Source of the DNA: Sporosarcina sp. ACRSL
Lineage (GTDB): Bacteria; Bacillota; Bacilli; Bacillales_A; Planococcaceae
DNA length: 64,000 nt
NCBI RefSeq assembly: GCF_022346605.1
Contig: NZ_JAKRNT010000004.1
Location: 186,001-250,000, forward strand
Direction of reading: 5' to 3'
Under the pieces are notes generated by a model that did no database searches, was not told the origin of the DNA, and worked only from the letters and a program-made list of their open reading frames with translations. Made by a program: the position numbers and the translations under genes. Shown here piece by piece: positions 33,852 to 43,570 of this stretch (position 1 is its first letter; each line of letters opens with the position of its first letter).

Positions 33852-35249
33852 ATGGAGAGTGTATATAGATATATCGAAGAGAACCAAGCAACTTACATTG
33901 AGATGTTGAAGGAATTTTGTCGACAGGAAAGTGTTTCAACACAAAATCGTGGTCTAAAAGAAACAGCTAAAATGCTTCAAGATTATTTGCAAAGCATTAA
34001 TATGAAAACAGAGATTATTGAAACGACTGGCCATCCTATCGTCTACGGAGAATCTTTTCAGGAAGGTTTGAAAACCCTTTCATTTTATAACCACTATGAC
34101 GTTCAACCAGAGGACCCAATTGATTTGTGGGAAAGTGATCCATTTGGAGCCGAGGTGAGAGATGGGAAGTTATATGCTAGAGGATCTGCAGATAATAAGG
34201 GAGCATTAATGGCACGAATATGTGCTATTCATGCATATCAAGAAATATTTAAGAAGCTACCTGTCAATGTAAAGTTTATTGTTGAAGGTGAGGAAGAATC
34301 TGGGAGCCCGCATATCGACGAGTTTATTGAAAAATATCCAGATAAGATAAGTGCGGACCTTTGCATTTGGGAAAACGGGATAGTTAATAATGATGGAAGC
34401 TTTGAGTTGAAACTAGGAACAAAAGGAATGTTATATGTTGAATTGGTTGCGAGAGGGGCTAATAGTGATCTCCACTCTTCAAATGGGGCCATAATTGAAA
34501 ACCCTGCTTGGCGTTTGATTTGGGCCTTGAATACTTTGAAAAATGAAAATGAAGAGATATTAATTGACGGATTCTATGACAAAGTATTTGAACCGACTGA
34601 TGAGGAAGTAAAGGTTATCCAAGAATTAAAGTTTGATGAGGAAGAGACTCTCAGTGAGTTGGGTTTAGATCAATTTGTGGCAAATTTGAAGGGAATAAAT
34701 CTAAAAGATAAATTATTTTATAAGCCTACTTGCACTATCTGTGGTTTTAACTCTGGATATACAGGAGAAGGCACAAAAACTGTTCTACCCTCGGAAGCAC
34801 GTGTGAAAGTTGATTTTCGATTAGTCCCAGATCAAGATCCAGAAGAAATTGCAATGCTATTAAGGAAACATTTAGATTCCCATGGTTTTAATGATATTGA
34901 AATAATAATCCCTGAGTCAGGTAGCAAAGCAGCAAGGACGGATCTTAGTTTGCCGGTTGTTAAAAGTGTTATCCGAGCGATGGAAAAATTACATGGTATA
35001 CCACCCAATATAATTCCAATGAGTCCGGGGTCGGGTCCAATGTATAAATTATGTCATCAATTCGGTATTCCAACCATGGGATTTGGCGTTGGAAACCCCT
35101 ATTCAAATAAACATGCACCAAATGAAAATATTAACCTACAAGATTTCATTGAAGGAATAAAGATGGTAGCTACTGTTATCCATGAATTAGGTAGTATGAA
35201 TAATGATACGATAAGTAAAACGAAAGTAATCCACCAAAAACAGTCATAA
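33852..35249 (+). CDS. M20 family dipeptidase
   Basis: A 465-residue zinc peptidase. The metal-binding segments are YNHYDVQPEDP, GSADNKGALMARI, and VEGEEESGSPH, followed by the dimerisation domain (LGTKGMLYVELVARGANSDLHSS) and the C-terminal PMSPGSGPMY and NKHAPNENINLQDF segments. This is the pattern of the M20 dipeptidase group (CNDP-like), which hydrolyses dipeptides or related amides. ATG 33852 has GGAGGTGGGAG upstream. It is the first gene of the operon that continues with the ABC importer. Confidence 0.9.
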   Translation: MESVYRYIEENQATYIEMLKEFCRQESVSTQNRGLKETAKMLQDYLQSINMKTEIIETTGHPIVYGESFQEGLKTLSFYNHYDVQPEDPIDLWESDPFGAEVRDGKLYARGSADNKGALMARICAIHAYQEIFKKLPVNVKFIVEGEEESGSPHIDEFIEKYPDKISADLCIWENGIVNNDGSFELKLGTKGMLYVELVARGANSDLHSSNGAIIENPAWRLIWALNTLKNENEEILIDGFYDKVFEPTDEEVKVIQELKFDEEETLSELGLDQFVANLKGINLKDKLFYKPTCTICGFNSGYTGEGTKTVLPSEARVKVDFRLVPDQDPEEIAMLLRKHLDSHGFNDIEIIIPESGSKAARTDLSLPVVKSVIRAMEKLHGIPPNIIPMSPGSGPMYKLCHQFGIPTMGFGVGNPYSNKHAPNENINLQDFIEGIKMVATVIHELGSMNNDTISKTKVIHQKQS

Positions 35250-35293
35250 TTAGTCGAAAAATATTTTAAAGTATATTTAGTGGAGGCGGTATT

Positions 35294-36817
35294 ATGAAAA
35301 GAAACTTGTTATTTGTATTGTTTTGTATAGTCCTTATCTTGTCAGCCTGTGGCTCTGAAAATGGTAGCAGCTCAAAAGGTAATGACATAGTCGTTGCATT
35401 TGGTTCAGAGCCAATTACTCTTGACCCTCAGGATGCTAACGATGCTGTATCCAACCAGGCTAATGTTCTTTTGTATGACAAACTTGTAACTTTCGACAAA
35501 GAAAATAATGTCGTACCAGAACTCGCAACTAAATGGGAGGCCGCAGAAGATGCAACTGGAATTACATTTACATTACGTGAGGATGTAACTTTTCAGGATG
35601 GCACACCTTTCAATGCGGAAGCAGTGAAGATAAACTTCGAACGTATTTTGGATGAAGAAAATAAGCTATCTAGACATTCCTTGTATGCTGATTTTATTGA
35701 AAGTGTAATAGTTGATAGTGAATATCAGGTTACATTTAAATTTAAGGAAGCATTTGGTCCGGCTCTTAGTTCTTTCGCTCATGGAGCTGGGGGAATTATT
35801 AGTCCAAAGGCAATTAAAGATAACGCAGATATTGGGAAACAACCAGTAGGAAGTGGTCCTTACAAATTAAAAAAGTGGACTCCTGGAACTGAACTTGTTT
35901 TAGAGGTCAACCCAGAATATTGGGGGGGTAAAAAGAAATTAGACACTATTACATTTAAACCCGTGCCGGAAAATTCTTCTCGTACTATCATGCTTGAAAA
36001 TGGGGAAGTAGATGTAATTGCACCAATAGCGACACAAGACATCGAGCGGTTGAAGGAAAATAAAAATGTTACTGTAAATACAACGCCTATATATAGAACT
36101 ATTTATATCACTATAAACCAAAGTAACCCTATTTTTGAAAATGTTAAAGTTCGTCAAGCACTAAATTATGCTGTCGATAAAAATACACTTGTCGATAAAA
36201 TATTACTTGGACAAGGGAAAGTTGCTGAGGCTGCAATTGGATCGTCAGTTGCGGGATATTCATCGGTTGGCACGTACGAATATAATCCAGAAAAGGCTAA
36301 AGAATTGTTAGCTGAAGCGGGAATTGAAGAAGGGACGACCATAAAATTATGGACACCAGATGGTCGTTATTTAATGGATAGTAAGATAGCTGAATTTATT
36401 CAAGCTAACCTTCAAGAAGTCGGGTTTAATGTCGAGTTTCAAAAATGGGAATGGAGCGCATATTCTAATATGCTTGATGATCCGGATTCTGACTATGATT
36501 TAATCGTAAATAGCTGGGGAACGTCTACGGGTGATGCCGATTGGGGTCTAAGGCCACTTTTCACTACAGACGGGTCAAATAACTATAGTAACTACTCAAA
36601 TTCAGAGGTAGATAAGTTGATAACGGAAGGCTTAAGTAATCCTAACATTGAGGAACGGACAAAAATTTACAACAAAGCAATGAATATTATTAAAGATGAA
36701 GCTCCTTGGATTTTCTTGGCGGAATATCAAACAGCGACAGGTGTGCGTAATGACTTGCAAGGCGTTTATACATGGGGTAATGAATATGTAATTTTGAGGG
36801 ACGCTGAAAGAAAGTAA
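35294..36817 (+). CDS. peptide-type ABC transporter substrate-binding lipoprotein
   Basis: A 507-residue lipoprotein with lipobox LSAC (Cys19) and a full SBP_bac_5 domain (GSEPITLDPQDAND, FTLREDVTFQDGTPFNAEAVK, QPVGSGPYKLKKW, VRQALNYAVDKNTL). The form is that of DppA/GsiB-type proteins and the neighbours are peptidases, so a small peptide or N-acyl amino acid is the likely ligand. ATG 35294 has TGGAGG upstream. A perfect GC palindrome follows the stop and precedes the permease gene. Confidence 0.9.
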   Translation: MKRNLLFVLFCIVLILSACGSENGSSSKGNDIVVAFGSEPITLDPQDANDAVSNQANVLLYDKLVTFDKENNVVPELATKWEAAEDATGITFTLREDVTFQDGTPFNAEAVKINFERILDEENKLSRHSLYADFIESVIVDSEYQVTFKFKEAFGPALSSFAHGAGGIISPKAIKDNADIGKQPVGSGPYKLKKWTPGTELVLEVNPEYWGGKKKLDTITFKPVPENSSRTIMLENGEVDVIAPIATQDIERLKENKNVTVNTTPIYRTIYITINQSNPIFENVKVRQALNYAVDKNTLVDKILLGQGKVAEAAIGSSVAGYSSVGTYEYNPEKAKELLAEAGIEEGTTIKLWTPDGRYLMDSKIAEFIQANLQEVGFNVEFQKWEWSAYSNMLDDPDSDYDLIVNSWGTSTGDADWGLRPLFTTDGSNNYSNYSNSEVDKLITEGLSNPNIEERTKIYNKAMNIIKDEAPWIFLAEYQTATGVRNDLQGVYTWGNEYVILRDAERK

Positions 36818-36835
36818 AGTAATACATTCTGATAG

Positions 36836-36856
36836 AAGGGGGGGCGCCCCCCCTTT
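36836..36856. terminator. perfect GC palindrome between binding-protein and permease genes
   Basis: AAGGGGGGG-CG-CCCCCCCTT is a 20-base perfect palindrome with a T after it. As RNA it would form a strong hairpin or, with no loop bases, a distorted one. The likely role is attenuation between the binding-protein and permease genes. Confidence 0.6.
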
Positions 36857-36875
36857 ATAAAGGAGGATACCCTGG

Positions 36876-37796
36876 TTGATTTCTTATATTCTTAAAAGGT
36901 TACTTCAGATGATACCAACCCTGATTGGTGTATCCATCATAGTGTTTATACTTATACATTCGGTTCCAGGTGATCCAGCACGAATGGTTGCTGGTCCGGA
37001 GGCTAATGAACAAGATATTGAACGAGTTCGGGATAGATTGGGCTTAAACGATCCATTACATATTCAGTACGGAAACTATGTTATTGGTTTGTTGAAGGGA
37101 GACTTGGGTACCTCTATGCGCTCAGATCGTCCTGTATTAGAAGAAATATTAACCCGATTTCCTACGACAATAATCCTGACCACTATGGCAATTATTATTA
37201 TGGTGATAATTGGACTTTTGGCAGGTATTTTCTCTGCTACAAAACCTAATAGTCTATTAGACAATACGACTATGATGTTTTCATTATTCGGAATATCAAT
37301 GCCGGTTTTTTGGTTAGGGCTAATGCTTATATTAGCTTTTTCTTACTATATTCCTATATTGCCATCTGGGGGAAATTCGGGATTTAAACATTTTATTTTA
37401 CCGGCTTTCGCCGTAGGTCTCTCTTCTTCAGCCATATTAGCGCGTCTGACAAGATCCAGTTTGCTTGAAGTTATTCATCAAGATTATGTTCGTACAGCTA
37501 GAGCAAAAGGGGTTAAAGAAAGATCGGTTATTTTTGTACACGCTTTAAAAAATGCATTAATTCCTATAATTACTATTATTGGGCTTGAATTTGGTTCATT
37601 ATTGGGAGGAGCTGTTTTGACAGAGACGGTATTCTCAATGAATGGGATCGGTAGATTTATAATTCAATCTATTCAATTCCGTGATTATCCAGCTATTCAA
37701 GGTTCAATTCTCTTCATTGCTACTATCTTTGTTATCGTGAATTTAATTGTTGATTTATGCTATAGCTTAGTAGATCCAAGGGTGAAATACGACTAA
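36876..37796 (+). CDS. peptide-type ABC transporter permease (DppB-like)
   Basis: A 306-residue BPD_transp_1 permease. It starts with ISYILKRLLQMIPTLIGV, has about six helices and carries the EAA loop (DYVRTARAKGVKERSVIFVHALKNALIP). TTG 36876 lies 9 bases after AAAGGAGG. It pairs with the permease at 37813 and the ATPases at 38748 and 39730. Confidence 0.92.
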   Translation: MISYILKRLLQMIPTLIGVSIIVFILIHSVPGDPARMVAGPEANEQDIERVRDRLGLNDPLHIQYGNYVIGLLKGDLGTSMRSDRPVLEEILTRFPTTIILTTMAIIIMVIIGLLAGIFSATKPNSLLDNTTMMFSLFGISMPVFWLGLMLILAFSYYIPILPSGGNSGFKHFILPAFAVGLSSSAILARLTRSSLLEVIHQDYVRTARAKGVKERSVIFVHALKNALIPIITIIGLEFGSLLGGAVLTETVFSMNGIGRFIIQSIQFRDYPAIQGSILFIATIFVIVNLIVDLCYSLVDPRVKYD

Positions 37797-37812
37797 ATAG
37801 GAGAGGATATTT

Positions 37813-38718
37813 ATGAGTCAAATTCAAGCGCCAATTATAGAGACAGACGATAACTCAATCTCTCTTCCTCCAAGTTCACGTTCGCCATTTAAGGTGATGC
37901 TTATGCAATTTAAAAAGAACAAACGAGCTATGGTAGGTCTATGGATGGTTATTATTTTTGTTTTAGTTGCAATTTTCGCACCTTTTATCGCTCCTTATGA
38001 CCCAATTAAGCAAAACATGGATATAATGCTTCAACCTCCTTCAGCAGATCATTTATTTGGTACAGATGAATTTGGAAGAGATATGTTTTCTCGAGTAATT
38101 TATGGCGCTCAGATCTCATTAATGGTAGGAATTGTGGGAGTTTTGATTTCCCTCGTCATTGGAGTTGCTCTTGGTACAATTTCAGGGTATTTCGGTGGAA
38201 AGATTGATGCATTAATAATGCGAATCATTGACATTTTTATGGCTTTCCCAAGCTTTCTACTAGCTTTAGCTATTGTTAGCGTTCTTGGTCCAGGAATGGG
38301 TAACGTGATGATTGCAATTGGTCTATTTTCTGTACCGACATTTGCACGGTTATCGCGAAGTTCAGTGCTTTCTGTAAAAGGTAAAGAATATATTGAGGCT
38401 GCAAAGTCTATGGGCGCAACCAACACGCTTATTATATTTAAACATGTTATTCCTAATAGTATAGCCCCAATCATTGTATTATCTACATTACGAATTGCAA
38501 CAGCCATTCTAACTGCAGCAGGGCTTAGTTTTTTGGGCATGGGAGCCCAACCTCCGACCCCTGAATGGGGTGCCATGTTAAGTACAGGGCGAGAATATCT
38601 AAGATCTGCTCCACATGTAAGTACAATACCAGGACTTGCAATTATGTTTATGGTTCTATCTTTTAATATGTTAGGTGATGGATTAAGGGATGCCTTAGAT
38701 CCTAGGGGCAAACGTTAA
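37813..38718 (+). CDS. peptide-type ABC transporter permease (DppC-like)
   Basis: A 301-residue permease with a cytoplasmic N-terminus of about 40 residues, the LFGTDEFGRDMFSR motif and the EAA loop (EYIEAAKSMGATNTLIIFKHVIPN). It starts 16 bp after the DppB-like gene with GGAGAGG upstream. It completes the membrane pore. Confidence 0.92.
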   Translation: MSQIQAPIIETDDNSISLPPSSRSPFKVMLMQFKKNKRAMVGLWMVIIFVLVAIFAPFIAPYDPIKQNMDIMLQPPSADHLFGTDEFGRDMFSRVIYGAQISLMVGIVGVLISLVIGVALGTISGYFGGKIDALIMRIIDIFMAFPSFLLALAIVSVLGPGMGNVMIAIGLFSVPTFARLSRSSVLSVKGKEYIEAAKSMGATNTLIIFKHVIPNSIAPIIVLSTLRIATAILTAAGLSFLGMGAQPPTPEWGAMLSTGREYLRSAPHVSTIPGLAIMFMVLSFNMLGDGLRDALDPRGKR

Positions 38719-38747
38719 TACAACAAATCACATAAGGAGGTAGAAAA

Positions 38748-39749
38748 ATGGTGGGGAAAAATTTATTGGAAATCAAAGGATTAAAAACATATTTTTTTTC
38801 TGATGATGGTGTTGTTCCAGCTGTAGATGGCGTTGACATTACTATTCGTGAAGGAGAAACTGTCGGAATAGTTGGTGAATCGGGTAGTGGTAAAAGTGTA
38901 ACATCTTTATCCGCTATGAGGTTAACCCCCGGAAAAGTAGTTGAAGGGTCTATTACATTTAATGGGCAAGATCTATTAGCATTATCTGATGAAAAAATGA
39001 GGGAAATGCGAGGAAGTCAAATGGCAATGATCTTTCAAGAACCAATGACTTCTTTGAATCCAGTCTTTACAATTGGTCGACAAATTGCCGAAGCTGTCGA
39101 AGTGCATTTGAAATATAATAAGAAAAAAGCAATGGAACGTGCAATAGAAATGTTGAAATTAGTAAACATTCCAAGAGCTGAGCAAATTGTCAATGAATAT
39201 CCCCACCAGCTTTCAGGGGGGATGCGGCAGCGAGTAATGATTGCTATGGCAATGGCTTGCGATCCAATGCTACTTATTGCGGATGAACCCACAACGGCAT
39301 TAGATGTTACGATACAAGCACAAATACTTGATCTTATGAGAAAGTTAAAAGCTTCTCATAACACTGCCATTATGTTAATTACCCATGATTTAGGCGTGGT
39401 AGCTGAAATGTGCGATAGGGTTATTGTTATGTATGGTGGTAAGGTTGTCGAACAGGGAGACGTAATTACACTATTTACAAATCCCAAACACCCATATACA
39501 CAGGGGTTATTAAAATCTATGCCATCATTAGAAGTAGAGCAAAAAAGATTGTATTCAATCAAAGGAAACGTACCTTCCCCGGGGAGTTTACGAAAGGGCT
39601 GTACATTTGCACCCCGTTGTGAGTTTGCAATGGATATTTGTAAGGAAAAGTCACCAGAATTTTATCAGATTAGCTCAGACCATCTAAGTAGATGTTGGCT
39701 CCATGCCCTGGAACAGAAGGAGGAGAAGCATGAAGCAGCCATTAATTGA
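38748..39749 (+). CDS. peptide-type ABC transporter ATPase (DppD-like)
   Basis: A 333-residue ABC ATPase: Walker [10 protein letters not shown]-loop [11 protein letters not shown], signature SGGMRQR, Walker [14 protein letters not shown]-loop ITHDLGV, and the C-terminal [14 protein letters not shown]ys motif. ATG 38748 has AAGGAGG upstream. Its last 20 bp overlap the next gene. Confidence 0.93.
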   Translation: MVGKNLLEIKGLKTYFFSDDGVVPAVDGVDITIREGETVGIVGESGSGKSVTSLSAMRLTPGKVVEGSITFNGQDLLALSDEKMREMRGSQMAMIFQEPMTSLNPVFTIGRQIAEAVEVHLKYNKKKAMERAIEMLKLVNIPRAEQIVNEYPHQLSGGMRQRVMIAMAMACDPMLLIADEPTTALDVTIQAQILDLMRKLKASHNTAIMLITHDLGVVAEMCDRVIVMYGGKVVEQGDVITLFTNPKHPYTQGLLKSMPSLEVEQKRLYSIKGNVPSPGSLRKGCTFAPRCEFAMDICKEKSPEFYQISSDHLSRCWLHALEQKEEKHEAAIN

Positions 39750-40695
39750 GGTGAAAAACCTAAAGAAATATTTTCCGATTAAGAACGGCTTTTTAAACAG
39801 AAATGTAAGTAATGTCAAAGCTGTAGATGGTTTAGATTTTACAATTTATAAAGGAGAAACTTTAGGTTTGGTGGGTGAAAGTGGTTGTGGAAAGTCTACC
39901 ACTGGAAGAACTATACTCCAACTACTAGAACCTACTGATGGAGAAGTAATTTATGAGAGGAAAAATCTTGTAGAAATGAACAAGAAAGATTTAAGAAAGG
40001 CCCGTCGTGATTTACAGATGGTATTTCAAGACCCTTATGCATCTTTAGATCCTCGTTTAACGGTACGTAGCATCATCTCTGAACCTTTGGAAATTCATGG
40101 GCTATACAGTAACGGTGAGAGAAAAAAGAAAGTAGATGAACTTCTAGATGTAGTTGGGCTAAGTAGCTTTCATGCCAATCGATACGCACATGAGTTCAGC
40201 GGAGGACAACGACAGCGAATAGGAATTGCACGTGCGCTAGCTTTGAATCCAAAATTAGTGGTGGCAGATGAGCCTGTCTCTGCCTTGGATGTTTCTATTC
40301 AATCTCAAGTAATTAACCTTCTTCAAGATTTACAAGAGCAATTCCAATTAACTTACTTATTCATTGCTCATGATTTAAGTGTAGTCAAGCATATAAGTGA
40401 TCGTATTGGTGTTATGTATTTAGGTAGAATAGTAGAATTAGCGGACAAAAACAAGCTCTTCGAATCCCCTAAACACCCTTATACAAAAGCTTTGTTATCT
40501 GCTATTCCTGTCCCTAATCCTTTAATAAAGAAAGAACGAATTGTTTTGCAAGGGGATGTCCCAAACCCGGCTAATCCTCCATCAGGCTGTACTTTCCATC
40601 CAAGATGTAGTGCATGTATGGATATTTGCAGGAAGGAAAAACCTGCTTTCAGGGAAGTGGATGGTCAGTTTGTTGCGTGTCATTTATATAATTAG
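39730..40695 (+). CDS. peptide-type ABC transporter ATPase (DppF-like)
   Basis: A 321-residue ABC ATPase: Walker [10 protein letters not shown]-loop [11 protein letters not shown], signature SGGQRQR, Walker [14 protein letters not shown]-loop IAHDLSV and [14 protein letters not shown] near the end. ATG 39730 follows AAGGAGGAG; an upstream in-frame start at 39703 lies well inside the previous gene and has no site. A terminator follows at 40778. Confidence 0.93.
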   Translation: MKQPLIEVKNLKKYFPIKNGFLNRNVSNVKAVDGLDFTIYKGETLGLVGESGCGKSTTGRTILQLLEPTDGEVIYERKNLVEMNKKDLRKARRDLQMVFQDPYASLDPRLTVRSIISEPLEIHGLYSNGERKKKVDELLDVVGLSSFHANRYAHEFSGGQRQRIGIARALALNPKLVVADEPVSALDVSIQSQVINLLQDLQEQFQLTYLFIAHDLSVVKHISDRIGVMYLGRIVELADKNKLFESPKHPYTKALLSAIPVPNPLIKKERIVLQGDVPNPANPPSGCTFHPRCSACMDICRKEKPAFREVDGQFVACHLYN

Positions 40696-40777
40696 TATGG
40701 AAGTTTTGCGTGTAACTAGCATGACGATTGATGGAGTTACCAACATTTCTCAAACATTGTCTAGAACGTATATTAAT

Positions 40778-40808
40778 AAAATGAGTTGCTAAAGAGCAGC
40801 TCATTTTT
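40778..40808 (+). terminator. intrinsic terminator
   Basis: ATGAGTTGCT pairs with AGCAGCTCAT (one G-U) and is followed by TTTTT. It ends the ABC importer operon. Confidence 0.85.
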
Positions 40809-40880
40809 AATTTTAATATACAGTACACAAGCTCTGACCTATATTTCAAAGTTTCAATAACGTTATATTAGGATGATTAA

Positions 40881-42020
40881 ATGGTGAAACTAGTAATAAG
40901 TAGCCTATTGATTTTAACTTTTTGCACTGTTGGTGGAGCAGCTTTAACTGTGCTTGATTTGTCGGTTGGATGGATGATTGGTTCATTATTAGTATCAGTA
41001 CTTTTATTCAACGCTGGACCGATAAAGAAACAAGTGGAAATTGTGAGAGGGGAAATTATGGGTAATTGGTTGAAAATAGGTCAATTACTATTAGGAATTG
41101 AGCTAGGTCTTCAGCTAAACCTTTCTATATTAATTACTATTAAAAATAATATTATCCCAATAGCATCTACAATTGTTTTATCTTTATTATTCTCATTAGG
41201 TTCTGGATTCCTTTTATTTAAGTTTTGTAAGGTTGACAAATTGACTAGCTTTTATTCGACCGCTCCTGGTGGTCTCTCTGCTATGCCGGGCATGGCCCAC
41301 GAGGCTGGAGCTAATACAGGAGTTGTAACGATACTACAGACAATGCGAATTCTTTTAGTTGTTATTTCAATACCTATTTTTATATCCATATCTCAAAATC
41401 CGATTGGAGAAGTTAAAGTCACCGGTAGTGGCTATGATTTATATTTAAATAAAAGTGACATTGATTTTATTTGGACTTTAATTTTATTTGTCATTGCGTT
41501 CGGAGGCGTAGCTTTAGTTAAAAGGCTAAGATTTCCAGTGCCTTGGCTTATTGGTAGTATGATGGTAGTTGCGTTCGCACGCACTTTTTATTCGTTGTCT
41601 TTAGGAGATGAATTTACAGCTTTTTGGCCCGAAGAAGTTATGGTAATATCACAAATCATGATAGGTGCTAGTATAGGTTCGTTCTTTAATAAAATTATGT
41701 TTACAGGAATAAGGAAAGTACTACTTTTCTCGTTTTTAAGTACAATAGGGTTGATTTTTATCATGATGTTATGCGCCTATATGGTGTCAATCCTAACTGG
41801 CATTCCTTTTGTTACTACAGCCTTGGCTTTTGCTCCTGGTGGAGTTGCGGAAATGACGACGGCTTCGGTTATCTTACAAGCGGATCCATTATTTGTAGTC
41901 GCTGTACAAATATTGAGAGTCTTAATTGTAAATATAACATTGCCACCGTTGTTTTCCTATTTAGATAAAGGAGGTTTAGAAAGTATTAGTTTAAATGCTA
42001 CAAAAAATGATAGAAAATGA
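40881..42020 (+). CDS. AbrB-family (PF05145) integral membrane protein
   Basis: A 379-residue protein with ten or more hydrophobic segments arranged as two similar halves. The repeated motif FYSTAPGGLSAMPGMAHEAG in the first half and FAPGGVAEMTTASVILQADP in the second is the signature of the PF05145 family, often annotated as AbrB family protein or ammonia monooxygenase, although it is a membrane protein and not the AbrB regulator. Members are often found beside transport genes. Here it follows the peptide importer and may export or import a related compound; this is inferred. Confidence 0.85.
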   Translation: MVKLVISSLLILTFCTVGGAALTVLDLSVGWMIGSLLVSVLLFNAGPIKKQVEIVRGEIMGNWLKIGQLLLGIELGLQLNLSILITIKNNIIPIASTIVLSLLFSLGSGFLLFKFCKVDKLTSFYSTAPGGLSAMPGMAHEAGANTGVVTILQTMRILLVVISIPIFISISQNPIGEVKVTGSGYDLYLNKSDIDFIWTLILFVIAFGGVALVKRLRFPVPWLIGSMMVVAFARTFYSLSLGDEFTAFWPEEVMVISQIMIGASIGSFFNKIMFTGIRKVLLFSFLSTIGLIFIMMLCAYMVSILTGIPFVTTALAFAPGGVAEMTTASVILQADPLFVVAVQILRVLIVNITLPPLFSYLDKGGLESISLNATKNDRK

Positions 42021-42114
42021 TCAAAGTAAGAACTAAATTATTCCATATTATGGTAGTTTAATTGCGCATAAAAATACATCGATCATTAACAGCCACCCGT
42101 CTTAGGAAATGACA
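42021..42114. other. short intergenic gap
   Basis: AT-rich spacer between the AbrB-family gene and the IS remnant. Nothing recognisable. Confidence 0.3.
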
Positions 42115-42414
42115 TGAAGTGCCCCCTAAAAGGTAGACACGGTTATATCATAGGCAACTTGCTCAAAATGAGTTCGGTATTGTACCGGACTCGTTTTTAA
42201 TTTTGCCTTCACCCGTTTTGTATTATAGTAATATATATTTTTCCAATTCTTTTTTTTAGTGAGCTATACTTTCAAACTCTTTATAGTATAGAAGCTCTGA
42301 TTTCCTAATTCCGAAGAATTCTCCATTACGAAGTTATCATAACAGTTACCTTTACGTGACATGCTCTGTCACCTCCAATTGTTAGAGTGTGTCTAACAAT
42401 CGGGGTGCAGTTCA
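42115..42414 (-). mobile_element. internally deleted IS3-family element
   Basis: A 300-bp remnant with both ends. One end begins TGAAGTGCCCCCTAAAAGG (42115 onward); the other, read on the minus strand, begins TGAACTGCACCCCGATTG and continues GTTAGACACACTC, as in IS3/IS150-group elements of Bacillales. Between them only the 3' part of the transposase gene survives; the left part of the element joins directly to it, so most of the interior was lost. No clear target duplication is seen. Confidence 0.8.
42126..42362 (-). pseudogene. IS3-family transposase (OrfB) C-terminal remnant
   Basis: The minus strand reads MSRKGNCYDNFVMEN, the conserved catalytic-core segment around the last acidic residue of the DDE integrase domain, then shifts frame and continues with LLYYKEFESIAH, a stop, and KKELEKYIYYYNTKRVKAKL and SPVQYRTHF to the end. 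One frameshift and one stop interrupt it, so it cannot make a functional transposase. Confidence 0.82.
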
Positions 42415-42472
42415 TTTCAGCCGTGGTGGTTTTGTTATTTATTCACCGAAAGTGGTAGTACTTCACTAAACT

Positions 42473-43570
42473 CTATTTCACTTTCGATCGCTCAACAGAA
42501 AGTGATGCAAAGATAACAATGGGTGAAATCGTGACAATGAGTATGATGATTTTCACGATGTTTTCCAGGCTGTCTGCCTTGACGAAGTTAAATATTGTAA
42601 ACCATAGGGCAATGATCGGTAAAATGAGTTTGTTTATATGTTTCATAAGTAAAAATTTCATGCTTCTTCTCACTTTTACGACTGTCCCGATATTTGGAAT
42701 GTCTAACTCGCTTCTCGTCGTTGCAGGAATCCCGATATATAAGTGACTATCGGTAAATTCGTCTTCGACTTTGAATACTTCCTCGATATGCTTTGTATCC
42801 AGGTCAAGAATAGGCAGCTTCACGCGTTTCCCATTGTACGCAATAACGACTCTTTCGTTTTCATCGACACCTAAAAATTTCCGGATGTTAGGGTGTATTC
42901 TCGAAACGTTATGGCTTTCATCGAACGGATAAATATATCCAATCCGCAGCTCTAGCTCGCGATATCCAATGAACCAATTTCCGATGACTTTTACGGTGTC
43001 AGCACAAAAAGATTTAACCTTTCTGATGATCTTGCGAGTCATTGAGGAACTGTCAATAGGTGATTGCGTAATGACAAGTCTTGAGTGACTATCTTTTTCG
43101 ATGTCAAGGAGTAACATATGATAGCGATTAATAAAAACTTTATTCATCGTGTCATCTTTTCTAGCTCTTAACTGTAACTTCATTCGAAAACCGGTTTTGA
43201 CATTAATAATTTCAACGTTGTTCGAGTACTTTTCAATGACATCAGCAGAAGCATAGACAAATTTCTTTTTAATGTCATCGACTTTTGGAATTCCTCTGTT
43301 GATGAATTGAAATTCAGTCGCATAAATGAAGACGGACTTCGTTTTCGGATCCAACCGTTGCAAGCATCTCTTAGATACTTTTGCTTGGCCACGCTGTATC
43401 GTAGGATTGGAAAGAATCATACATCTTACGTCATTGCCGAATTCGTCCGCAACTGTAACGAAAAGATAGTTTTCCGTTTTTACTTGTTGCAAATCATCTG
43501 GGTGAACTTCTATTTGATATCTTGCGACGAAAGAGGGTTTGTCTGTCAACGTATAGCTTGGTGTTTCCAT
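42473..43570 (-). CDS. membrane-anchored protein, possibly with two double-psi beta-barrel-like domains
   Basis: A 365-residue protein. Two similar soluble modules, about 15-150 and 205-290, each contain a strand-rich segment followed by HPNIRKFLGVDENERVVIAY- or SKRCLQRLDPKTKSVFIYA-type sequence, which recalls CDC48-N or AbrB-like double-psi barrels. Two hydrophobic helices lie at the C-terminus (LILPIIALWFTIFNF and IIILIVTISPIVIFASL). The fold call is tentative. The start overlaps the stop of the preceding gene (TAATG), so the two proteins are made together. Family and function unknown. Confidence 0.6.
   Translation of the reverse strand: METPSYTLTDKPSFVARYQIEVHPDDLQQVKTENYLFVTVADEFGNDVRCMILSNPTIQRGQAKVSKRCLQRLDPKTKSVFIYATEFQFINRGIPKVDDIKKKFVYASADVIEKYSNNVEIINVKTGFRMKLQLRARKDDTMNKVFINRYHMLLLDIEKDSHSRLVITQSPIDSSSMTRKIIRKVKSFCADTVKVIGNWFIGYRELELRIGYIYPFDESHNVSRIHPNIRKFLGVDENERVVIAYNGKRVKLPILDLDTKHIEEVFKVEDEFTDSHLYIGIPATTRSELDIPNIGTVVKVRRSMKFLLMKHINKLILPIIALWFTIFNFVKADSLENIVKIIILIVTISPIVIFASLSVERSKVK

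Noticed and set aside
38109..38711. 200-codon minus-strand frame opposite the DppC-like permease gene
   Set aside because: Antisense shadow with no start site; the permease frame is certain.
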